The notes under the pieces are model-generated. The model was not told the DNA's origin. It did not search any database and was given only the letters and a program-made list of their open reading frames with translations. From contig JNDT01002267.1 of the NCBI GenBank assembly GCA_000697055.1, positions 1 through 64,000 on the forward strand: DNA of 64,000 nt, in the 5' to 3' direction. This document shows positions 32,108 to 43,000 of this stretch, in pieces; positions within the stretch are counted from its first letter, which is position 1, and the number at the start of each line of letters is the position of its first letter. A program made the position numbers and the translations under genes. The DNA is from Saksenaea vasiformis B4078. Lineage: Eukaryota > Mucoromycota > Mucoromycetes > Mucorales > Saksenaeaceae.

Positions 32108-34162
32108 TTACAGTTTCCCTGCCGTCACTGCGTGTTTGCACAACAGTAAAGCTTTCATGTAATCACCCTCCGCATCAGACGCATACTGAGCGAGGACGGA
32201 CCGGCTAACATGTGGCATGATCTCACACAAATTATCGAGAATCTTCTCTTGCTCTGTTCGGCCACTGACATCGTGCGATGTGACAGAAGTATCAGTATGG
32301 CTACGATGAATTGGTGGAGCAGTAGATACAGAAATCTGACAACACAGATACAAATGAGACATGGTTACTAGTTTTCAAAAGTAAAAAAAAGAAAATAATA
32401 CCTTGTTGCTTTCAATAGAATGTAGAGATGGGGTTGTGTTCCGTGACCGCACGGACCTCCGACCAATGGAACCAAAAAATCGCGTTGTTGACCGTGTGAG
32501 TTTTGATGCGTTTTCACCATCCATACTCCCTGATGAAATGCTACTGCTATCCTTTCCTTGCGAAGTCGTCTTTCCGGACTAGAATATGTTATAGGGAGAA
32601 ATGATTGATTCATCACTTACAATGTAAGAAGGTTGGGAACTGGTTGCGCTTCGTGGTAACGGCCGACCAGGGATATCAATTTGGTCGTAGGAGGTGGTAT
32701 CATTCCGACCACAGGCAGGATTGATTTCCACCGGTAAATGTGCCTGGGCGGCACTGATGACATCTGTGAGTACTTTTGTGGATGTGTCTTCGATCGGTGT
32801 GGAAGCGACGGTCCTTTCTGTGATACGTGTGGTTGTCCGGGTCCAGATATCCTCAGCCAGGCCTACCTTACTTTTTCTTCCGGACAGAATTGGATGAAGA
32901 AGAGATCGTTTCGCAGGCCGTTTCGGATAAGGAGGCGTATACGCTAATAGGATGATCAATATACGGCTGCATATGAAGCGCTTATCCTTACTTGTCATGA
33001 TATGGGGCATTTCTTTAGTAGCTTGTTTCTCAAGCCAGTCACTAAGACCACTCTTGGCACGCATGCAATGGTCAAATGCACGACCTTATTGCGTTTGTGA
33101 GCACATAATAGGAGTATCTTGCAAGGCACATACCGTAGGCTTCCATGCGTTCAAGAGATCCCTGCATCTTCATCGTATGATACAAAGTTAATGGTCGATG
33201 TATCGGACCATCTCTGTAACTGAGCGTAATACAATCCTCACGACGTGGTGGTTTCTTCGCAGTATCGTTCTCAACTTCATGCTTCTCCATCAGATTACGC
33301 ATCTTCAACTGCTTAGCACCTTTTTCCAGTAGTTCTGATAATCCCTCGGCGCTGTCATCAGGCTTTTCAGCGAAAATACTCTGAACAGTTCGTACTGAGC
33401 TTAATAAATCATCCCCAGTTTCATCTTTCCACGAGATCTTGTAATCATCATCCCCTTCTTCTTCTTCTTCGGCTCTCGTCTTGTTCGAGCCCAAGTAGAC
33501 ATCTTGACGATGTTGTTGTTGTTGTTGTAGTGGCGGCGATTGGCGTATGATCGGGATACGATAGATGCTATCCTGCTGGGGATACTGGGGGTGAGCTTTC
33601 TCGTAGACTTTGAGACTTGGTGTCTTTCGCAGGCAGATAGAGGATGTTGATTTAAGGGATTGGGTGCGTTGTGGTCCAGGTTTAGTTTTTGCTCCTGCTC
33701 TTCTCCGCTGGCGAGCACATTTATAACAAGCGCACGTGGAAGATCTGTTACAGGCAGCTTTTCCATGCGTAGTAGTAGAAGGTGAGGATGTTGACTGTGC
33801 AACGAGTGAGGTAAGGTAACTGTCTGAAGTCGCCAGCGGTTCAGCATTCGGGATAAACGATCCAAACTTATCCGTTCCTAAGGATGGCATATGCAACTTG
33901 GGGATTTCCCCAATTTCCACCTTGCCTGAGTCGCCTGATGTAGGCAGTTGCAAATTGACTAGCGACAAATAAAGAGATCATAGTTATTATTCACTGAAAC
34001 ACGGTATGATCTCAGCAGTCGCTCTTACGATCAACACGTTTCTGGAAATGAAGTTTGCGGACCCATTCTGTAAAGAACTATGCGTTTAGATCGGACTTTA
34101 TTATTTCCTGTTTTCGCATGTTTACCGCTCGTCAGAGCATCAACGTCGGTGACAGTCGTCAT
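32108..34162 (-). CDS. uncharacterised protein with C-terminal CUE/UBA-like domain
   Basis: Seven exons (34162-34126, 34067-34029, 33958-33134, 33084-32992, 32943-32621, 32578-32402, 32335-32108) give 573 residues. I do not recognise the N-terminal family. The start MTTVTDVDALTSEWVRKLHF joins smoothly across three short exons. Most of the protein is low complexity: a Cys/Ser patch (CNRSSTCACYKCARQRRR, about 90-105), a Q6 run, and an acidic EEEEEGDDD stretch. The last 55 residues (EKILDNLCEIMPHVSRSVLA...) have the length and helix pattern of a CUE/UBA ubiquitin-binding domain, with a CUE-like MPH motif. Only the C-terminal assignment is suggested by sequence, and it is tentative. It is divergent from the isocitrate dehydrogenase gene. 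Confidence 0.75.
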
Positions 34163-34675
34163 GAAAAGAGCTCGAGTTCAGCAACGCAGAAGAAAAAAAA
34201 AACTCATCCAGGGACAAGATGAGTCTCGTGTTGTCAAGTCAACGTGACACCAGTATTAGTTTGGACTCGCTTATGGTTGCTTAGAATGGCAGGAGGGCAG
34301 AAAGGGTAATGGCTTATTGGCGCTAGTCCTTTTTGCATTAAGGAAGGAGGGGGGAGGGAGGGGAGGTAATCGTAATCGTACTGCAGAAATTGTATTCCAT
34401 GCTTCATTTTTCATCCGACACGGATAGAATGCGTTTACCCGGGAAATTCGGTCTACAACGTCGTCTCAGCTTTGTCCGATAACAAAGATGAAGTACTTTC
34501 GGTCTATACTCGGATAAACGTTAAGGCCCTACGGTAGCGGAGAACAAGGAAGAGCCAATCACTGAAGTGATGGTTTTTTGCTTACGCGGGGGTGATGTTT
34601 GAAAAGAAAAAAAATATTTTTCAGGGTTCTCCCGCGTCTTCTTTTTTTCTCTCCACTTCACTTCTTTTATTCTCG
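34163..34675. promoter_or_regulatory. bidirectional promoter, CUE-like orphan / isocitrate dehydrogenase
   Basis: Contains a G-rich tract (GGAGGGGGGAGGGAGGGGAGG, about 34346-34366), a potential G-quadruplex, and a pyrimidine-rich leader just before the IDH ATG. No TATA box is evident. Confidence 0.45.
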
Positions 34676-36215
34676 ATGCTCTTCAAAGTTATTGCCAGAC
34701 CTACCAACGTCACTGCTTTGAAGCAGGTTAGAATCAATCATTTTGTGGAACTTCAGACAACTCCTCCCGACCAGAAAGCTTAAAAAGTTTTTCTCTTTTT
34801 ACTTCATTAGGTCGCCACCCGTTCCTTCGCTTCCCAGGTCGGTACCTCCATTCCCAGCCCCGCTCCTGCTGAGCAGAAGACTGTAAGTCGTTATTGTTTG
34901 TTGTTACAAGCTCCTCATGACGTCTCGTTTATTAGATCTTTCCTAAGAAGTACGGTGGCAAGTACACAGTCACCTTGATTCCCGGTGATGGTGTTGGTCA
35001 GGAAATCTCCGCGTCTTTGAAGGATGTCTTCAAGGCCGCTAATGTCCCCGTCGAATTCGAACAATACGATGTTTCTGGCTTGACTTCTGAAGACGACAAC
35101 CTGTTCCAAGAGTCGCTTGCATCGCTTCGTCGCAACAAGGTCGGTATCAAGGGTACTTTGTTCACTCCCACCTCCAAGCTCGGTCACAAGTCCTTCAACG
35201 TGACCATGCGCAAGGACCTTGACATGTATGCCTCTCTTTCGCTCTGCAAGAACGTTCCTGGCGTCCAGTCGCGTTTGGACAACGTCGATATTGCTATCAT
35301 CCGTGAAAACACCGAAGGTGAATACTCTGGTTTGGAGCACCAGGTAAAGGACAACTTGGAATGTTGGGGTGTTCCGTAACTGATGATGGATGATAATTAT
35401 AGTCTGTTCCCGGTGTCGTTGAGTCTTTGAAGATCATTACCCGCGCCAAGACTGAGCGTATCGCTCGTTTCGCCTTCGACTTTGCTTTGAAGAACAACCG
35501 CAAGAAGGTCACCGCTGTCCACAAGGCTAACATCATGTAAGTAAAAAGAGAGAGAGAACTCCACCGGGCGAGTATGTGGATACTGACATTCGGTTGGTAT
35601 TTAGGAAGTTGGCTGATGGTCTCTTCTTGCGCACTTGCCGTGACGTCGCAAAGGAATACGAACACCATGGCATCCAGTTCAATGACATGATTGTCGATAA
35701 CACTGCTATGCAGCTTGTGTCTCGTCCCCAACAGTTTGATGTGATGGTCATGCCCAACTTGTACGGTAACATTGTCTCCAACGTCGTAAGTATCTGTGAA
35801 AGTGAAAGTGAAAGGGTAGATGGACATGATTGCTTACGCGAGACGTTACTTTCAGGGTGCTGGTTTGATCGGTGGTCCCGGTTTGATCCCCGGTTGCAAC
35901 ATTGGTCGCGAGTTCGCCATGTTCGAACCCGTAAGTATTATTGGAAGACACATTGTCTGGTAGCTTACATTTCTTTTTTTCTGTTAGGGCTGTCGCCACG
36001 TTGGTCTTGACTTGCAGAACAAGAACGCTGCTAACCCCACTGCCTTGTTGTTGTCCTCTGTCATGATGTTGAGACACTTGAACTTGGACGAGTATGCCAA
36101 CAGAATCTCCAACGCTGTCTACGAAACCATCAAGACCGGTGAGGCCAGAACTGCTGATATGGGCGGTAACAGCACCACCAAGGAGTTCACCTCTGCCATC
36201 ATCACCAAGTTGTAA
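34676..36215 (+). CDS. IDH1: NAD-dependent isocitrate dehydrogenase, mitochondrial subunit 1 type
   Basis: Seven exons (34676-34726, 34811-34882, 34936-35343, 35403-35536, 35605-35785, 35856-35930, 35988-36215) encode 382 residues. The enzyme oxidises isocitrate to 2-oxoglutarate in the TCA cycle as a hetero-oligomer with IDH2. A mitochondrial presequence ([20 protein letters not shown], rich in R/S, no acids) precedes the domain. Motifs include [72 protein letters not shown] [28 protein letters not shown] and [17 protein letters not shown]. The GTLFTP loop in place of the catalytic-subunit version suggests the regulatory IDH1 type. Codon use is strongly biased (TTG, AAG, GGT), indicating high expression. 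Confidence 0.94.
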
Positions 36216-37253
36216 AGATTTCCCCTGAACATAATTTCCTTTCATAAAAACACAATAGAACTGTTATAAAAGCAATGGGCTTATTTATTAGATATCGAAT
36301 GGCGTAGTTATGTGTGTGCATCCATCCATCGTGTTATACAATGATGTCGGTCTTGGTGAGCATCCGAGGGTTTTGCAGGAGGACGCCAGTCACGGCTAAA
36401 CGTGTATCCGCTCTGTATGGACTGTAAAATGGATATGCTTTTAACTCTATCGCTGTTTGCGGCCGCTTCTTTACGGTACACGAAACGCCTGTTTAGGATA
36501 GTAGCTAGCTGAATCCGATTCTGTTTTCCCAAATGAGTGAATAATGGTGACAACGCTGCAATGCGATAATAAGAACAGCAATTTAGATTGATTAGATAAA
36601 TAAAAATTCAACAGCACCTTCATCCTCATAAATATAGACTTCAGTCTTGTGTGAAACAAAGAATTATTGATAATCACGCGGAGTTTTATATCGGACAGCC
36701 CATATCCAACAGGAAGTAGAAGAAATCCTGTACGGCACCGCCTCGTTTGAGACTAAATCTGATAAAAGCAGATATAGATACGGTCAAATGACCCTATGCG
36801 ATGATGGGACATCACGCTGCAGTGTAAGGGGTATTTGGGCGGCGCCTGTATACGAAGCGTCAGCCGTTCGCAGTGGCTGAACGCAGAACATCTCCGTTGT
36901 CCGCTTGGGACATGGCTCCTGCAAGTTGACACAGCGACGTCCGCGTGCCTCATGCTGAGCATGAATAGCATCATGAGGAGAAAACTGCATATCTTCAAGG
37001 TGGGGTACAGACACGTGAATATATGTAATTATCTGTTGCTTCGTAGACAAGTGAAGAAGAGTCTCAAGGATATCCTGTCTGTCAAGTTACCATCTAAACA
37101 ATCGAAAAGCACAGTGTTTGCTGTTGGCTGGCTGGCGTTCTTTTAAAGGCTTTGTCTTATGCAATAAACGATCGCCATTAAAAAAATCAGTTGACCTCTA
37201 AGATATCAACGGCGTCCAAAGCTCGAACTGTCATCTTGAATCTCTTTTGCTGG
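36216..37253 (-). pseudogene. unresolved minus-strand coding fragments
   Basis: Several protein-like segments occur on the minus strand in changing frames. Near 37020-36790 reads HLEDMQFSPHDAIHAQHEAR. Near 36750-36690 reads SLKRGGAVQDFFYFLLDMGC. Near 36640-36420 reads TEVYIYEDE joined across a plausible intron to ALSPLFTHLGKQNRIQLATI. Near 36415-36336 reads LAVTGVLLQNPRMLTKTDII with a stop. Some junctions have plausible splice sites, but I could not assemble one continuous frame. I do not recognise the family. It may be a real multi-exon gene with weak splice signals or a decaying copy; both remain open. Confidence 0.3.
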
Positions 37254-38078
37254 TTAGAGTGTGCACATCTTTTGAAATACCATATAATCATACAGATATC
37301 CAACAAACAACAATAAACCTAAAATTATGCCGATCTTGTACGTCCTCCTTGCTTTGATTTCCCCCATAAGCATATTCATAAGACTCGTAAATATCAATCT
37401 TGCCGTCCGGGCATCTTTTGTTGCTGGCTTTTTGTTCATCCACCATGAGGTCCGAGCTATTTCAAATAATGCAATAAAAAATTGAGTGATGTCTACAAGG
37501 TTCGCAAGAGAACACGTACCAGTGAGCAATTTTGGATGGTACATTGGATGAGGAAAGACCTTGAATGAATGTATGGACGTAACTGAAAAAAGCGAGTTTT
37601 CATGTTGCAATCGTACAAAGACAGGTTCCTATAATCCGCGAGAAGTCGCATCTTGAGGGTTGCCTTGTCTCTCGGAAAGACCGAAAGTTGAGTGGATGCA
37701 GCGTATTTGTGCATCACACATCATCTCTTTCAAAATACCCTTTTTAAATAAAACGAGCGCATTCTCTTTAGCAAAGTTTGTACTGTCGTACGACATAATC
37801 ATTTCAATCAACTGTATTTCGTAGGACATTGGCGATTGCTCGGACGTTGCGCACATATTCATCCGCCTGTGCTGCACCAATTGGTCTCAAGCCCAAGCTT
37901 TCTCTTTGATACGCTTCCATAGCGAACAGCTCCTCATCGACAATCAGTTTCACCGGCTCAGCTCCGTATTCATCAAAAACATGCCCCTGTCCATCTTCGT
38001 ATAAAATTTCATACTCATTTTGAATGCCTGTAAGATAACTGTAAACAGGAAAAAGAAATAAAAAGAAAACAAGTCATC
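37254..38078 (-). pseudogene. transposase-like relic, N-terminal region (Mucorales DDE-type element)
   Basis: From about 38027 leftwards the minus strand reads IQNEYEILYEDGQGHVFDEY, then SYQ-like AYQRESLGLRPIGAAQADEY and VRNVRAIANVL, and then stops. Further left, other frames give ENALVLFKKGILKEMM and FPRDKATLKMRLLADYRN. The LGLRP(I/V)GAxQAxEYVxNVRxIA pattern is, from memory, the N-terminus of a transposase family repeated in Mucorales genomes, ahead of a helix-turn-helix and a Tc1/mariner-type (DDE_3) catalytic domain. The reading frame changes without good splice sites, so the copy is dead. A possible start MMMTC near 38078 would need a weak GTTTTC donor. The family assignment is by recollection and moderate at best. 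Confidence 0.45.
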
Positions 38079-38228
38079 ATCATCGCTCTGGATCAACTGA
38101 CATCGTTGTTAGACACAAAAATTTTTTTGTCTGAAACGACTATACTATCGCTACAGTATCTGTGTACTAGTATAGAATGGGCATTGCCTCCCACGAATTG
38201 AAGAGCAATCTTGTTTTGGTGACGTTTA

Positions 38229-39403
38229 TTACATGTCTTTATCCAAAACGCTACCGATAGCATCGACAACCGAGTCAAACACCCGTAATTTGTGACCATC
38301 AGCCCTGTCTTCATCGCCAGGCCGATATTTTCCAGTGCGCACTAAAGCATGTCACTATCAATGCAAGGGAAGAGAAAGAAAAAAAGAGCTTACCTAAATA
38401 GCGATGAAGACCTAGCTCCAGCGCTCCGCCCTAGTGTATCGTCAGACATAAACCCCCCAGGAAAAGCTCTGCGACTTACCCCCAAATCATTATTCACGTC
38501 ATCCCCAATAATCGCCACCTGTTCTGGCGTATTCTCCATACCACTAAGGTAATATTAAGCTTTCTTTAATTTTACCTTAAGTGTTCTACTTACATCTGTC
38601 GCAGGGCCATCTGCAGGAAGCTCTTTGAGGGCTTTCCAACGATTGTCGATTGTTGCCCCGTAGCAAATTCCAAAGCTATTACACGACTTCAGCCATTGAG
38701 ATAACTATCTGTTTCATTGTACCTGATACGAAACCTCCTGGCCCCATTGACAGTTTCTCGTCCTTATCCGCGAAATACTTTGCTTTGTGGACGGCAATCA
38801 GTGGCACCGATCCTGGATCCTTCATCATCAAGCGAAATGCTTTGTTCAACTACAGCCACGGTTTTCTGTGAGCTTCCAGTACCGATTCCCTTCTCACGTA
38901 CCGTTTCATAATTAAATTTCGAAGGCGCCAGTCCTATCACTATGGCATTAGGGTCCTTGGTATCAATACCTTCAAATTCTTCCAGTGCGGTGTCTTCCAT
39001 GAATAGAAAAGGACTGTTTACCAATCAGCTGCTTTGGATCCAATGCGCTTATTTTTACCGCAAGTTTCGCGTTTGGACCAAATCGCGGCATGCCGACAGC
39101 GAAGTGAAGACCTATCGAACAGTCAGGCTTTTTACTGTACTGCCATAACTTTATACCTCATGTGGCTTCACTTCTAATCCCAATGCATTCAATTGTTCCA
39201 CAAGGCGGCGGGAAGATATCTTGGTTGTGTTGGTAGCGAATCTTTTACCGAGTCATTATCACCATACGCGACTTCATTAAGGATACTCACCGGAACGGAA
39301 TTCCACTTTCTCTCAATCGTTTTACAGATTCAACAACGCCAGGAATCAATTTTGAGTCAATGTGGATGGTACCACTTAGATCGATTAACAAGCCTTTCAC
39401 CAT
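38229..39403 (-). CDS. HAD-superfamily hydrolase, HDHD2/LHPP-like phosphatase
   Basis: Nine exons (39403-39291, 39241-39157, 39111-39059, 39013-38902, 38849-38723, 38675-38594, 38543-38480, 38430-38394, 38341-38229) give 261 residues. The start [16 protein letters not shown] carries HAD motif I, but as DLSGT. HDHD2-type proteins share this Ser where the acid/base Asp of active phosphatases normally sits. FATNTTK is motif II and VGKPSKSF contains the motif III lysine. IGDDVNND is motif IV. The C2-type cap lies between motifs II and III. Length and order match animal HDHD2 (259 aa). It is expected to be a soluble phosphatase-like protein of unknown substrate; activity may be limited by the DxS motif. 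Confidence 0.88.
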
Positions 39404-40098
39404 CGCAGCTCCAAACATGTGCGTCGGAAGGGGATTGTGCCCATCCATGCATTTCACTTTCCGGCGCCTGTAAAATGATTGGACGGCATGGTATTACCTC
39501 ACACTGCTAACAGTCTGCCGGTGTATTGAGCATAACCGCTGTGTTATAGTAGTACAACGATATATGGCATCTTTCGGTTTTCTTTGCATGATATAAGAGA
39601 ACACAGTTCTGAAGAAAAGTGATAACATTGGCGTGCCAGCTTGCTCAAGCAGAGCGGCAAAATTTGGGTTGTATACTTCAACGAACTTACGACGTTTCGA
39701 GATGCACGCAATATCAACGTATTACATACTGGAAAATTCTCGATCTAGAGTGTACAAAAGAACTAGGATGTTCAAGCTCGCGACTGATAGGATGAGGTCG
39801 TGGTACGAAGCGATGAATGGTGCCACATGCCCTTTCCTTTCCTTTCCTTTTCTTTTTTTTTAATGTACGAAGTAAGCTGCTTTTTGAGATATCTCAGCAG
39901 GTAGTTTTAATTTTAAAGAGTAAAGCAACGAGCTTCATAACAGCAACTAAACTCCTTGCTGACCCTTTTCTTTCATTTTTCCCATCAAATTTTGTTGTAA
40001 CACTACCTTGTTCCTTCGTTCTTAACCTTAACTCAAATAATCTGTGCACAACCCTATAAGAAGACCAAGAATCTTGAAAGAGATTATTGACCCTTTTC
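39404..40098. other. divergent promoter interval
   Basis: Lies between the HDHD2-like gene (-) and the MACPF-like gene (+). A CCTTTCCTTT pyrimidine run is at 39830-39862. No gene is seen. Confidence 0.45.
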
Positions 40099-43000
40099 AT
40101 GCAAGAACCACAGATAAAACTTGAAAATTATATACTCTCTGTAAGACGTAGCCCTACTATTAAAACATTGCTTTTCACCAACAAAACTCTCTCAACGCTT
40201 TAAAGCCAGACACGGATATCCCTTCAGATTGGCTGCGAGGAGTCCACGCCGGGGGGAGACAGGCTAACAAACAAGCTGTTGAAATCGACCACAGCAAAGA
40301 TATCTACATTTATCCCAGTAGTCTTCTCGATATCACTGAAGGGTCAAATTGTACAATTTATACTATTAGGAAGTTGTCGCTCCCTGGAACAACACATTTT
40401 AAGTTTGCAGCCGAAGAGGAAGCAAAAAGGACAGAAACGCCAAACATAGACGAGATACATATACCAAGACGATATGTTAGTGCCCAAATTAGCTAGTGGT
40501 ACAACAAGAACTGATATAGTTGGCACAGTATATCTTCCCACCTACCGCCTTTCGGCCTACGGGTGATTTTGAAGATGCTATCGACCAAGCGCTTGAAGCT
40601 CCCGATGACCATTCAAAGTTTAACAAACTACAGCATATCTTCAGAGAATATGGTTACTATTATCCATGCTGTATTGCGACTGGTAGGAACCACGAAATCC
40701 GACAGTGCATGCTTGACTGTTTGATTAGGCGCTAGAGTTACGTACCATCGAGCAGGCGTCGGCGATGGGCCGCTTCTAATAGCTATCCGGAACATTATTT
40801 GCAAGAGTTCTAGTTGGGAAGCCTTTGGTATGTTCTGTTAAAATATTATAAAGTTTACGATATCAACTTCGTGAAGGTGGCAATGAGAAACTCATTCGCG
40901 ACGACCATGATATCAGAGGCTGGATCCATAGTACCGTCGCCAATCACGTTCTAGTTAAACATCTTGATATGCGTCCTATCTATGAACTTCTGGATGATCG
41001 ACGTGGTATAGAGATTCAGCATGTTTATAGCACAGTATACTCTCAAACAACATCATCAAGCGACACTTCATTCAAACGTTCTGCCGATTTGACAAATGCC
41101 CTCATACGTTCTACTAAAATTCAACGAAGCGGTATAGCAAAAGGAATTCACTTTGGAGGATATCTGTCTTTCGAGATGGCTGTCGAACTGATTGACGAGG
41201 CTGATATCTGCCACCTAATCAAACCAGTGTCCACCGCAGGAGAACCGTTAATTGAATGCCAGATGCGTCGAACAACTCTAGGAGCCACAGTCAGTGCCCA
41301 TGCATTTCTTCACACAGAGATATCTGAAACATCAGTGGATGACTATGGATTCTTGTGGGGTGCTATGTCGCACTATATGAGACTACATGGTGGACAATTG
41401 CAACCCTCAACACGAGGTGTAAACTACTTCGCCATGTACATTACCTGTCGAGAGGTATGTTGTCTCAGGGCGAACCGTTGTTCATCCTAAGAGCTGGCCT
41501 CAGCGGCCAACTAATTTGGTGTGTAATAGCTTGTGCTTGATAGGAACTTCATTAAAGGAACGGACGCGTTTAGAAAAGCTATCGATAAAGCTTTGGGCAA
41601 TGAATCTGATACCAAAAAGTATGAACAATTACAAGAAGTATTTGGACGCTTCGGATATTATTACCCGTCTGTTATATCTCTGGGTAACGTTGTCGTTTTC
41701 TTTCCTGGCGCGAAAGACCAAGTAAATAATTACCTTCGTAGGTGGTAGAGTTATTCTTGCAAATATTCCTTCAGATTTCCCTGAGACGTGGAAGCTGGAC
41801 AAGGTGATGAACGTCCTTGACAAAGGTTTCTCTTCGTCATCTTATGACATCTATACTGAAGCTATCGGTACGCGCTCGTGCGCTTGCGAGAATGAACCAA
41901 ATCTGATACGGTCTCTGTCTGTAGGAGGTACATCGGCGTTCGAATGGTGTAAAGACTGGATTAAATCGGTCCCGCGAAATCAGACACGTATCCGCTTCAA
42001 GTCGATAAAACCACTTTATGATCTCCTAGATGATCCGCAACGTTTAGAAGTGCGACGCTTATATGACAAGAACAAGAGATATGTTGATGACTTCCCCACG
42101 TTGATTCAAGGAATGCACTTTGATGGAGTAGAAGGGGACGCTCCGGCTTTGGAACTTTCCAAAGATGACGCTTTTTCCAAGATGGTCATGCTCAGAAGGT
42201 TCACTGGCAGGCCCATTTTGGAGGAAAGCGAACGGGTCATATCCAACTCTAACAAAATAGTAAAACATCCATTGTTTGATATTGACATACATACGGAATT
42301 GCCAGGGAACTATGGGTTTAAAGCAAGTGCGGTTGGAGCCTACCGCGAAAGAGATATCGGCAAAGTTCGACACGGTCTTTCCACAACGGAGAACAACTGT
42401 CGTCTTGCTTATCTGACGCACAATGAGGTAAGTTACACATCAATGACAAAAGAAAGAAGGGCGCTTAAATGTAAACTTGTACACAGCTCCATTTGTACGA
42501 CGAGCTCGTAAAGCCAACCGTTCAATTTAAAGAAGCCATAACCAAAGCGTTGCAAGTTGAGAATGATGATTATGATACATACTGCGCATTACAAGACGTT
42601 TTCCAAGAATTCGGATACTACTACCCATCTGTTGTACTATTTGGTAACATGTCAAGTACGTTACCTGTTTACAGCTAATTTTTGTATTGTAGGTGGACGA
42701 ATCATGTACGAATCTCTTGAAAATGATAAGGAGGAGAAACTTATGATGCAGAAAGACAATCTTGAAACTCTCTTCGAAGGCAACATCCGTATTCGTGAGA
42801 ACAGTGGAGCAACATTACAAGAGCTGCCTGCTTCGCTTGTGGATGAATCAAAGGAAAGCCAATCAGAACACGATGGCACCGTAACCAGTACTTCATGGGG
42901 ACTTATCAAAGACAGCACTATTACAGATATCAAAACGTGTTTACAAAAGTGTATGCATTGGGATGCAATAGGTACGTCCAAACCTACGTAAGAAGGTACT

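Noticed and set aside
35297..36245. minus-strand frames of 165-176 codons opposite isocitrate dehydrogenase
   Set aside because: Antisense shadows caused by biased codon use in a highly expressed gene; they cross its introns.
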